A stretch of DNA of 64,000 nucleotides from Hofstenia miamia (taxonomy: Eukaryota; Xenacoelomorpha; Acoela; Hofsteniidae), in contig CABFPE010000249.1 in NCBI GenBank assembly GCA_900660155.1, positions 1 to 64,000 of the forward strand. Reading direction: 5' to 3'. Below, piece by piece: positions 35,718 to 46,035 of this stretch. A program made the translations under genes and the position numbers. How positions within the stretch are numbered: position 1 is the first letter of the stretch; the number at the start of each line of letters is the position of its first letter. The notes beneath the pieces were generated by a model. That model had not been told where the DNA came from, searched no databases, and saw only the letters and a program-made list of their open reading frames with translations.

Positions 35718-36241
35718 CTTGAGAAAAAGAACAATTAACTTGAAAACTTAAACATTGCAAATGATAAAAACTTCCCTTAAAATTTAATCAGCCTTGTATT
35801 GTCGACTGCGAGTAAAGTAAGAACATTTCTAAGAAGTTTTGCTCACTTTGTAATTGAATATAAAAAATTATAATTTCTCCAAGTGATAAGAAAAATATGA
35901 TTGCATCCAGACATCATTTCTGGTAATAGCATAACATGAATAGCTTCATTGTTGTTTCAATACTTAAATTATTACAAATAAAAACCACACATCCTTAAAT
36001 GGACATCTCCGCAGGAGAAGTATCCACGTCCTACTTTAAATTCTCAAAAGGTTTCAGTACCCAAGACATCTAAGTTTCCTCTTTACTGAAACTGGCCCAC
36101 GTTACCATTGCAGTAGGATTGACCACATTTTGGTCATGATTGCAATTTGTGCCTGAAGGACCGGTGGTACAGTTTTGCTTAAAAATAACTGCTCAAAAAT
36201 TTTATTTCAAATTGGTTGAATTTTTATCTCCTCAGTAACGA

Positions 36242-36598
36242 TTAAGCTTTGCTCTCCGGCAAAATTGCAGTAATTCGGGGATCCTCTTTTTCCAACCCTA
36301 TTTGTGTTTACATTTTTACGCTATTTCTAGCATCGTCAAAATATCATAGATAAATGTTTTAGGAGTTTTCATTTCATTATCCGAGAGTTGTCCAATGCAA
36401 TAGCTTTTCTTGACTACAATAACAGGGTATCCACTTTTCGGACTTAAATTTTACCTCATTACCTGTATTCTTCTGAAGTGTGAGTTCGTGGTTTGTCGAT
36501 TCTAGATCGGAAGAAACTCTGACTACCAATAAGGTTATATGCGAATCTGTCCCAAAATCAGAATAGTGCATTCGTCGTTTACTAACATGTGATGGAAT
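36242..36598 (-). CDS. Candidate two-exon gene end, unknown protein
   Basis: Exon 36,463-36,598 encodes SKRRMHYSDFGTDSHITLL and onwards to LTLQKNT, with donor G|GTAATG. It joins in phase to 36,242-36,297, which encodes LEKEDPRITAILPESKA and a stop. The frame is consistent across the join, but the upstream acceptor lacks a pyrimidine tract and no family is recognised. Another unjoined frame, CTTGPSGTNCNHDQN, lies nearby at about 36,060-36,180. Confidence 0.25.
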
Positions 36599-37845
36599 CT
36601 AGACACTCTCTCAATTCAAAATTCATCAACAGGCTGTCAAAGACAACCGTTGCACGTCAAACATATATTGTAGCTTTTTGCAGAACAGCGACATATCAGA
36701 AGAAGTTTTTTCCAACCGAAGACCCACAGTTTCTATGAATATATTTTATTTGCAAATCGTTTCCTACTTAGTTAAATTCTTTTTATTAACTACAGAAAAT
36801 AAAGCGTATAATAATAACAATAAAAATTCATTGATGACTTCACTAAGTCAATTTCAAACATTTCAAGTTAAGTTCTGCAAAGTTCAATTGAATATGAATG
36901 AATATAAGTCTATTTTAGCCTTGAGGTGCAAAAAACCGAAAATGTAATAAATTACATACTTGGTAACTAAGTATTCCCCTAATTACAATAGTTTTAGTGG
37001 AAAACTTCTTCGCTTTTGTGGGAGCATATTTTGAAATTTGTTGTTTTGATTCAGAAAAAAATTACTTGCTTGCATTAATCCAGCAATTGTCAAAAACTTT
37101 TAAATACTTTTGTTATAAGTAATTGAATAATACGTGTTTGAAGTTTTTGCTGTCTAGCAGTGAACTTCAATCAATTTTAGAATGCTTACAGACAAAATTG
37201 TTGCTTTATTATTATCATTTGGTACTTTACAAAGTTATTTTTGCTTTTCACATAAACAAGTGTAAAATAAAGCTTACTCTTCAACTTTCTGCTCAATTAT
37301 ATAGCAAAGGAATGATAATAATTTACATGAGATTTGTAAAGTAAGACTTTATACTTCAGGAGATTTCAAATTTGGAAAGAGCGAAATGAACAAGAGAGAC
37401 TGAATTCTGTATAACAGATATATTTTGAGTAATATAATAGTATATTTTGTGCATCCAAAGAAGTTCAGAATTATAATTTGAATATTATGTTTTCTTCTGA
37501 AAGTGTTTAACACAAGATTTTAAGGAACCTTTACAATTGGCCTAATTCATAGGCAAAAGGTGCGATATATGTACATAAATATGCTCATTTCATCATAATT
37601 CATACATAATAACAGCAATTTTGAAGTGTACAAACATATATATATATATATATATATATATNNNNNNNNNNNNNNNNNNNNNNNNNNNNNNNNNNNNNNN
37701 NNNNNNNNNNNNNNNNNNNNNNNNNNNNNNNNNNNNNNNNNNNNNNNNNNNNNNNNNNNNNNNNNNNNNNNNNNNNNNNNNNNNNNNNNNNNNNNNNNNN
37801 NNNNNNNNNNNNNNNNNNNNNNNNNNNNNNNNNNNNNNNNNNNNA

Positions 37846-37882
<37 letters not shown>

Positions 37883-38147
37883 AGGTATTATAATTATTAA
37901 TTTTAGAATGCAAAGGGGAATATATTTATTGCAAAAAATTGAATTTTTCTTAAATTTTAGTGAAGCAAGCTACATTAAGAAACATGATAGCATTTAAAAT
38001 GCGAAACATTTGCATCTTTCTTTCTTATTTACAATACACACTCCAAGCAATTTTTATAAATTAAAATTTTAAATTACAAACATGGTCTTAAGCGTGCGAA
38101 AAAGATTCTTTACTCAAGTTTTCCTAAAAATCATAAGTAGGTAAATA
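36599..38147. other. Spacer with assembly gap in (TA)n
   Basis: No gene supported. 37,662-37,844 is a run of 183 undetermined bases with (TA)n tracts on both sides (37,636-37,661 and 37,849-37,879), so the gap is probably an unresolved microsatellite. Confidence 0.85.
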
Positions 38148-39512
38148 TCAGTTAAGCATGTTTTTTTGAATTCTCCTTTCAAAATCTTTCAGTATCATTA
38201 TTTTAGAATTCGTTGAACTTGGAATCTTTGCAATAACTTCATCTTCTGCAAATTGGATTGAAATATAATCAAAGGGATAGTTTTTAGACGTTTTTCTAAC
38301 AATAATTGCTTTTAGATTTTTTCGAGAAAACTTTATTCCCACACATTTAAAATCTTTTTTGATTTGAAATGAACGGTTTTTGCTTGATGTGTTTATTTTT
38401 TCTTCTTCAGCAGAAATTATTTCGCAGAATTTATAATCCTTTGTTACCAATAATATACCATTTATCGGCTTCCAATCTTTCCAAGAATTCTTATCAGATG
38501 TACTTAAAAATACTTTATAAGAAAAACAAATGTTTGTATTCAAATCATATTCATTAGTTTTCATGAGAAGAGCCTCACTTTGTGAAGAATTGCTCAAGCA
38601 CTCATTTTTACACTTAAATCCTGTAATCGTGTTGTAATAAGCAATGGAAATGTGCTCTAAGCAGGTCAGGTCACCTCTTGACTTCAAATGAATAAAAAAA
38701 ATTTTATAAATGGACTTTAAATGATTCTTCATATAACATTCTGTGTCAAAATCCGCATACCCATTGACAACATGTCCAAAAGTTTCTATCTCACATATAA
38801 TTTTATTATCAAAAACTACAAGTTTGTCAATCGATAGTGAACAACTTGACATGACTTGAACAGTTATCCAGACAAAGTAGTTGGGTTTTGTTTGCAGATA
38901 GAGCCTTTTTGCAAACTTATTTCGGAATGCTGATTCATTGTATTTAGTATGCGCTAGCACAGCTCTTGTAATTTTACAATTGAGTTCCTTACAAAACATT
39001 GGCTGCAGGACGACTTCCACTAGATAGGAATGCAAATTCCTTGTTGTATTTGTTATTATTACAATATTTTTAAGAGTTTCTTTCAATAGAGAATTTGTCA
39101 AATGCACTTTGAAAATGTTGTTGTTTTTCACGATAAATTGTCTTAGTTCATAACGCGTATTATTCAATCTTATGAAAATTTTTTCAACCTGATCAATATT
39201 TGGGCTTATGTTGTCGGAACACATATCTTTCGTCCACAGTTTAATAGACACTTCTACTTTTGAGTCATTTCTTGGAAACCGAAAATAACCGTTTGCACTT
39301 CCACGAAGATATTTAACATATGCATTGCTGCGAAGTTCACAAGAGGATTTTGTGATTTCCCAATTAAAACTTCTACAGGCACTAGTTTTATCACAAAGTT
39401 GTGCACATTGCATCGCGTCTAAATTAGCGACCCTTAAGAAAGTACTTCCTTCAGTGATTTTAAGAGCAATAAGCATTACCAGACTGGCTACAAACATCTG
39501 TGAAAAGAGCAT
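38148..39512 (-). CDS. Secreted PAN/apple-domain protein, 454 aa, single exon
   Basis: An uninterrupted ATG-initiated frame in A+T-rich DNA. Residues 1-22 are a signal peptide (hydrophobic LVMLIAL, cleavage near TEG|S). Residues about 23-78 form a short PAN/apple domain with Cys36, Cys40, Cys46 and Cys58 (CAQLCDKTSACRSFNW). The remaining 370 residues are an unfamiliar Cys-containing, heavily N-glycosylatable ectodomain that seems to hold three similar units (about 90-175, 210-310, 330-430), each with an I-K-I-F/I-I strand followed by an aromatic- and Lys-rich loop; a distant PLAT-like sandwich is possible. No membrane anchor, so probably secreted and carbohydrate- or protein-binding. A truncated copy lies at 50,845-51,010 in the same orientation. 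Confidence 0.8.
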   Translation of the reverse strand: MLFSQMFVASLVMLIALKITEGSTFLRVANLDAMQCAQLCDKTSACRSFNWEITKSSCELRSNAYVKYLRGSANGYFRFPRNDSKVEVSIKLWTKDMCSDNISPNIDQVEKIFIRLNNTRYELRQFIVKNNNIFKVHLTNSLLKETLKNIVIITNTTRNLHSYLVEVVLQPMFCKELNCKITRAVLAHTKYNESAFRNKFAKRLYLQTKPNYFVWITVQVMSSCSLSIDKLVVFDNKIICEIETFGHVVNGYADFDTECYMKNHLKSIYKIFFIHLKSRGDLTCLEHISIAYYNTITGFKCKNECLSNSSQSEALLMKTNEYDLNTNICFSYKVFLSTSDKNSWKDWKPINGILLVTKDYKFCEIISAEEEKINTSSKNRSFQIKKDFKCVGIKFSRKNLKAIIVRKTSKNYPFDYISIQFAEDEVIAKIPSSTNSKIMILKDFERRIQKNMLN

Positions 39513-40340
39513 CTTTTAATTAAGACATCATCACTCAAAGAGTTAAGTAATATAAATGATGTAATTATTTCAGAAATTGGGTAGATTAAAAATGCAGAAC
39601 TTCCTTTGATGATTTTCCTCAGCTGCAACTTTATCACTCTCTAGTCACAGACTGCCATAAAGAACAGTAGAACAAGTTTATTTATTAAAGATTTTCTGTG
39701 CTCTGATTAAATTTTAAAAAGATAGACTACTGAAGAGTATAAACTATTCAGTTGTTTGAAGGAAACTTTCAAAGAATATAAAGCATGCTGAACCATCATA
39801 TAAGCGATGAAATATTCTTTGATTTATGAGTTAACCAATTTCTAGACAACATCCCATAAATGGTATGAATTCAAAATGTACGTTTTTGACAATAATTATC
39901 AGTAAACAGTGAAATTTGTAGAAATGTAAAATTAAACAAAATTTAGTAAGAGAAGTGATCCAAAGTTCAATACGTTAACAAGAGAAAATGCAACTGTAAA
40001 CAAAAACATTAACAAAAGGCGTTTTCCGTGAACATCACCGTAAACTAAGTAGTTACCTTAATAATAATCTAATAATTTCGCGAATATATATCAATGGTGA
40101 AGCTCAAGTTAAAAGTGTGTCTTTTAAACGCATGGCGATACCTATCGCTTTGGTTCTGCACATTTCTTTAAATATACCCATGCAAATATATTTATTAAGT
40201 GGATGCACACATTTGGAGCTAAACTTGTTATTTATGAATGCAATTTTACTTGTTAACATGTTGAATTTTGACCACTACTCTAATCACTTAAAAATCTTGT
40301 TGTTTTACTGTTTTCAACATTCGAAAATTCCTTAAAAACA
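39345..40340. repeat. Direct duplication covering the PAN gene 5' end and upstream flank (copy 1)
   Basis: From about 39,345, in the N-terminal coding part, through the upstream flank to about 40,250 this matches 50,845-51,670 in the same orientation, for example around GCATCGCGTCTAAATTAGCG and ACATTTGGAGCTAAAC. Confidence 0.85.
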
Positions 40341-40784
40341 GTAATTTTGTAATCCTCGTTGTTGTTAATTTCAGTGGTTCCTTCTTGAGTACACACTACA
40401 TTTCCATTGAATTTTCCTATTAATTATAAATATAAAAAATTTACTACTTCAATTGTCACAAAATGACAAAATTGTAATTTATTAATATTAAGACAATTGA
40501 CCTAAATGTTTTTTATGACATCGCGTTTATTAGATAATGGCATACACTCTGCATAAAATTGAGCATATCTTTATAAATTGAATTTTATAAAAAAGATAGA
40601 ATGATCTTTAAACTCTGAATATATGTATCTCATAATAGCATTGGTACCAAAATGTAAATTTATCTAATACTATAATTGGGCATTAACTTAACAAAAGAAT
40701 TAATTCTATCTCATGATTACCATGGCCTCAACTAAGCAAGATTAAGTTTTTCGGATGAATATTTTGAATTTTTCTGCTTTGTAA

Positions 40785-40909
40785 GGCTATGGTTATACTA
40801 TGGGATTGCATTGCAATTAAAACTATGTAGTCTAACTATAGCCATATGTGTGCGATGCTTTCAAATTTGAAAGATCTAATGTGGCCAATCACGTAGTCTA
40901 ACCGTAGCC
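40785..40909. mobile_element. Second copy of the TAA-flanked foldback MITE family
   Basis: Begins GGCTATGGTTATACTATG and ends AATCACGTAGTCTAACCGTA then GCC, flanked by TAA at 40,782-40,784 and 40,910-40,912. The end is almost the same as that of the element at 7,775-7,885. A further partial copy (GGCTATGGTTA...CTGATTGGTAGCAAGAG) lies at about 40,963-41,050, and the flanks suggest a local duplication of about 181 bases. Confidence 0.75.
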
Positions 40910-41399
40910 TAAAGATCGAAATTAAGATTTTTAGATGGGTTATCCGAATTTGGCTGCTTTAAAGGCTATGGTTATGGTTAGACTACTGATTGGTAGCAAG
41001 AGTGGTTAGACTGCATTGTAACTATAATTTACTTAATCTAACAATGGTGGTAAGAGTATTACACAAATTGCGAAGTGGTGCATTTTCAGTGTTATTCCAA
41101 ATCTTATTCTCACTTGATTAGAAAATGTGAGTTCTTTTAAATACCCTCTCTCTTTGACTTTATAACTAAGTATTGTATCTAAAGCTACTGATCCGATAAT
41201 GTAAATAAATGTACACTTTTAGTATTGAATTTTGGTGTTTAAATTGTATTTTTTAAAATTGACCTAAAATGTGTTTGAGTAAGATTACATTACACATGAG
41301 CTAAGATGTTGCTTAATTCTTTAACTTCAGGATCTTGCATTTTATCATAGTATCAAGGTATTATTGTGGGAATATCATCCGCATTCTTTATGTTTCAGT

Positions 41400-41530
41400 T
41401 CGATTCAAGCAGATATAGGATCGATATATATACACACAAAAGTGAAACGGCCTCAGTATAGAACCTTGTGGCACACCTGATTTAACAGGTACTTTACAAA
41501 TGTTGCAGCATCCTACCTTTAAAGCCAAAT
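41400..41530 (-). mobile_element. LINE reverse-transcriptase scrap
   Basis: The minus strand reads SGVPQGSILRPFHF, the conserved G-V-P-Q-G-S motif of non-LTR reverse transcriptases. The flanks are too decayed to extend it. Confidence 0.6.
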
Positions 41531-43283
41531 GTCTATTAGTCTATAAGTTAGAGCTGAATGTTTGATTACTTAAATATAGAACGTAGTGAGCAATGATTAC
41601 ATTTATCTTGAAGTCCATGTACAGTATTGGAAATATGTCTTCGACCACCTTGCAGTTTTGAATAAATAATAAACATCCATTGGATAGAGTGTGCCTAAAA
41701 TTATAACTGTTATTTTGATTAAGAAAGGAAAATTTGTATGTCTAATACCGTAAAATATGTAGAATAACAATTGACTATTAATTTTTGAACAAAATTAGAA
41801 AAAACTTGTATTGGAAAAATGTATTCGACCACCTGAAAAATTTTTAACAAATTAGTAAATCCGAAAAAAGTAGATTCAAAATATGATAAATAAATTAATA
41901 CCTCCCATGTTTTCTTGGAATTTCTTAAAACTAGCAATATACAATGAATATTTACTTAGGATTCATGTAAAAATTTGGTATTAACTCAATGTTTTCTGAA
42001 GCATTCTGATTGTTCACGTCGCTATTAATCTTCTCTTATTGCTGCTTGCGCTTTATAATTTTTTGCGCCGCTTATGCAGCTTGCATTTGCGCTTGTCAAT
42101 ACACTGATAGGTGCCCAATTCGTACTAAGAAGACTATCATTAAAGATTTGTTATATTTATTAAAACTTATTTCTGAAAAATTCAAAAATCAAAAAACAAT
42201 TGCTTCAGAAAGCAGTTAATACTGTAAAAAGCGGCTTGGTTTAGGGAATGCGACATAAGAGTTTGGCGCCCCTAGACAACAATATGTCAACTTCTGATCT
42301 AATGTAAGAATGCAACGTGGTCAATGTTCAAACAATCTGCATCGAATGAATTGTTACATGTAGAAATACATGAATATTTGGAAAGCAAGTTTTCCCTATT
42401 TATGGCAATAGTCTAAAAATTCGACATCAAAATACAGAAAAGCTCTGGAAACAATACCAACTTGTTGGGATAAAAATATATGTACATGTACAAGCGATTA
42501 TTGGCAGCTGTCATTGAAAAAACGCCACACATATTTGTCAGCTCGTAGCGCTGAAAAGATATCCACGCCACAAACAGAGACTATAAGAAGCCCCGAATTA
42601 CAATATTCCTTAAAATTTAAAAAATATATTTCATGATCTTGATATTGTACGAACGCACTAGTGTCAAAAATCAATATACGAAAGTACTATACGAAACAAA
42701 ATCTATAAAATATACGAATACACGAAACACAAAAATCTGACATACGTCAATGTCGTGGCGGTAGCCATAAAGAATTTACTTTAGGCCACTTTTTTTAGAC
42801 GCAAATCAAAAAGCTATGTATTTTAAGTGCTAAAAACAAATATGGTTTCAGAAAATAAATGCACGTAACATCAAAAATTGTTTGACATCATTTTAAAAAT
42901 ACTTTTCATTTTAAAAGCGTACATGAAAGTGCGAACACACTGACCCGTCTAATAGGGTTGGTAAGAATAGGATTTTCTATTTCTAATGACATTTTGCTAG
43001 TCCGAATTTTTCAGTATTACCCTAACCTCGGGGTTTTAATTTTTTGTTAGCAACAAAATTTTTCAATGTCTTCATATTATTTTTAGTAATAAAAGTAATA
43101 ATTATGCTTCTATTATGCATCGAATTTAAGTTTTATGTATATATTAGAATTTATTTTGCAATTTAATTACTTGTATATACAGCGGCACAAATGATCGAAT
43201 TGTCTGCCACCACCAGATAGCTGTTGAATTTTAAATGTATTTCCACCAACGGGCCTTGCCAATAAATTAGTCCTACCTGTATA

Positions 43284-43490
43284 CTAGGGCACTCTTGAAT
43301 TAGGCAATATTTTGAATTTATCAAAATGTATGTTCCTGCGCAATGCATATCGCATCGTTCGACATTGAATTTGTTGTAATGTAGATAACGTACAGCCTGT
43401 TATGTTCTGAAAAACTAAATCATTCCAGTTTCCGTATTTCAAAATTCGTGATACCAGTTCAGATGCCGAATCTACGTGCAACTTCTCCAT
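43284..43490 (-). CDS. Hypothetical 68-codon ORF in the right arm
   Basis: An ATG in a good context (CCATGGAG) opens a frame MEKLHVDSASELVSRILKYG to ILPNSRVP-stop. The left-arm equivalent near 6,760-6,925 is gapped and not open. No family recognised; it may be one exon of a duplicated gene or chance. Confidence 0.2.
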   Translation of the reverse strand: MEKLHVDSASELVSRILKYGNWNDLVFQNITGCTLSTLQQIQCRTMRYALRRNIHFDKFKILPNSRVP

Positions 43491-44037
43491 GGCAAGTTAG
43501 TTTGTGACACTATTTTAAAATAAGACGCTGTTGAAGTAATTGATAGAAGCAAGAGCTAAAAAACTTATCTAGACTCTAAATCTGTACTGATAATTACATA
43601 ATTTGTAAATTTGAAAAACAATCTAATATGAACATAAAACATTCTTAGCCGCCTTTAACCTTCTGTGTTGCCTTCCTTTACTTTGAGAAAATACCCCAAT
43701 CGTGTAACAAATATCAAATTCTGGGATTCTGGGAAAATAGAAAAATCTTGGCTGGTTCAGTCTGCGCAACGAAAATCCTGACCGATTCTAACTCTGATTC
43801 ACCCCTTCCTCTTGATGAAGATATCTCGACTGCCGAGTACTGAAAATCCAACATTGTATTATAAAACATGTAGACTTTAGTTTAGTAATGTCAAGAATAA
43901 TTGTTTCTCTCTGCAGTCAATACTGGTTTGTGTACAGGGGATTCGCACAAAGAATATCCGACTCTACCTTTCAGTAATTGATAGTTCATTTTAAATATTT
44001 GGATTTCGGACTCCAGATATATCTACACCTATATATA

Positions 44038-45213
44038 GTATCGGGCAAAAAAATGAGACTGAAAATACTTGAATTATCTCGGCAACGGAAACACTGGAAA
44101 TTGTAAGTAAGATATGAACTTAAAGGTCAGACAAAGGACCTTTAACTACATTTACTAAAAGTCCATTTGTTTTCCTCTGCTAAGCATAACTTGCGAGAGT
44201 CTTTGTGTAATTGACATGAACAAATTGGACCTCATTTCTGATGTTACCACCTCTTGACTTTCCATTACATACTGCTCCAAATCTTCCAATTTTTGTGGAG
44301 ACATTTTCAATGGGTGATAGGTGTGCTGAGTTTGGGGGCCATTGCAAAACTTGGATCGTATTGTCCTGCATCCAGTTTTTCGTAAAATTAGACGTGTGAG
44401 GGCGTGCGCCACCTTGTTGCAAGATCCAGTGCTCCGGATATAAAGCATCAACATAGGATGAACTCGTGTAACATTTGGCAATATTTTGGACCATTGATGT
44501 TTCAAGGTCCATCTACGATTTGCAGGTAGAAACCTCTCAACGAAAGTGCTCCCCAAACCATCAGTTTTTAGGAAATTTTTCGAATGCCAAACTTTTACCT
44601 AATTTCGGTGCATTTGACAAATTCTCTCGTCTGTAATTCAGACATCGTGAAAATCATAATCTTTCCAGTTATTGGCAAAAATCAGTATTTTTGATTCGTG
44701 GATTTCGGTGATTCCCAGTGTTTTTCTTGGCGTTTTCTTTGATATGTTGCATCTCTTCAATGATCTTCTTATTTTACTTTCGTTGACTTTCAGGCTATTT
44801 TCTGTTTGAAGCCTGTTTGCAATTTTCTTTGCACATGTGAAAGGCTTCGAAGGGCGATTAAAGAAAAGTCTCTGGCAAGGTTGCTCTTAATTTTTCGTGG
44901 TCGCCCATTTTCCGCCTTTCTATCTTCGCGTTCGCCATTTTCAATTTCCGATAGTAGGTAGCTCTTGATATTGTTGAGATTTTGTATAAGTATTGAATAT
45001 TGTTGCACATTGACATAGCGAGCTAGCGAGGTCTACGTTTAGCAACAGGTTTTCACGTTTCTGTTGTTAAAATGCCCGCCAAAATTCCAAGTCACAAATG
45101 CTTATTTAGCGCACTGCAATTTTTGTCTAATAAACTTTGCTAAAAAATCAGTAGTTTTGACGGGACAGAGAATTAAAGCAATACCATCAGAGTCTCATTT
45201 TTTTGACCGATAC
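44038..45213 (-). mobile_element. Near-full-length, inactive Tc1-like transposon
   Basis: 1,176 bp bounded by TA. The terminal repeats read GTATCGGGCAAAAAAATGAG at the left end and, in reverse complement, GTATCGGTCAAAAAAATGAG at the right. The minus strand yields most of a Tc1-type transposase in pieces: an HTH region, VWITDERICQMH, then WILQQGGARPHTSNFTKNWM and LQWPPNSAHLSPIEN. The DDE-core aspartate expected in QQDGA is Gly here, and there are several stops and frameshifts. The left arm keeps only one end. Confidence 0.88.
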
Positions 45214-45750
45214 TATATATATACTGTATACATATATACATGTATATTCAACTTTGCCAACTTTAAAAATGTATTACTCCATCATTATTAAAGATATTTG
45301 TATTCTGTTTTGTAGTTAGCCACGGAAGGAATAAGCGTCTTGAATGGTGTGCCAAATGTTACAATTGACATGTTCCGGGGGAGTAATAAATTATTTTTAA
45401 AAATTTGGTGATTTTTTTAGAATTGAAATTAATATCCGAACTAAGTGCTTGAAATGCCTAAATAAGTTGCAGTTACAAGTCCAAATGTTAATTATAGGTG
45501 TTAGATATAACAGTTATATTGAAATATCATAGATATGATATTCGTGATCTTAATCATCATCATGTCTTATGATGTTTTCTTTTAAGGATAGCTTGCCGTT
45601 TTTTCTGATGCCTCAATGAGGTTGATGGGAAAGGAACAGTCAAAAGTCAAACATTTCAGTGATAACCATATCTCAAGAACCCCAACATCATTCAGAACAG
45701 TGATTATCTTCAACTTCAATCATAATTCCAGAACTTCAATCATTCTTCAC
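45214..45750. other. Right-arm-specific spacer
   Basis: No counterpart in the left arm. A short plus-strand NKRLEWCAK at about 45,330 resembles the R/K-R-EWC motif of Tc1 transposases, so part of this may be another transposon scrap. Confidence 0.4.
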
Positions 45751-45763
45751 TGACAAATNTTAG

Positions 45764-46035
45764 ATCTTTATGATAGCTGCACCGATTCTTCGGATTGCGC
45801 ATCGTCATATTTTTGCTGTGTTGAAAATAAATGCAAATCATATTTATTTGAAGATTATGAAGAAAGCAGCATCTTCGCATCACTCACAAATGTGCTCTAC
45901 CTTTTCATTTGTTGTTTGCCTTGTTTAGTTGCTTTGGTGATTATTATCTTTGCTGCTACTAAAAAAGAGTTATCATTCACCATCCCATGCACTCAGTTGC
46001 CACCATACAAACAATTCATCAACCAATATCAACAG
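45764..46035 (+). pseudogene. Broken copy of the membrane-protein exon (right arm)
   Basis: The plus strand encodes LYDSCTDSSDCASSYFCC, then LYLFICCLPCLVALVIIIF and AATKK, closely matching the left-arm exon. It is 272 nt against 273. A one-base loss after AATKK shifts the frame, and one ectodomain cysteine is changed (KSIC becomes KSYL). The tail exon is missing because about 265 bases are deleted near 46,990. The acceptor and donor survive. An ambiguous base lies at 45,759 beside the acceptor. Confidence 0.8.

Noticed and set aside
37593-37913. Open frames through the undetermined bases and (TA)n
   Set aside because: Produced by repeat and gap characters; Ile-Tyr repeats are the translation of TATATA.
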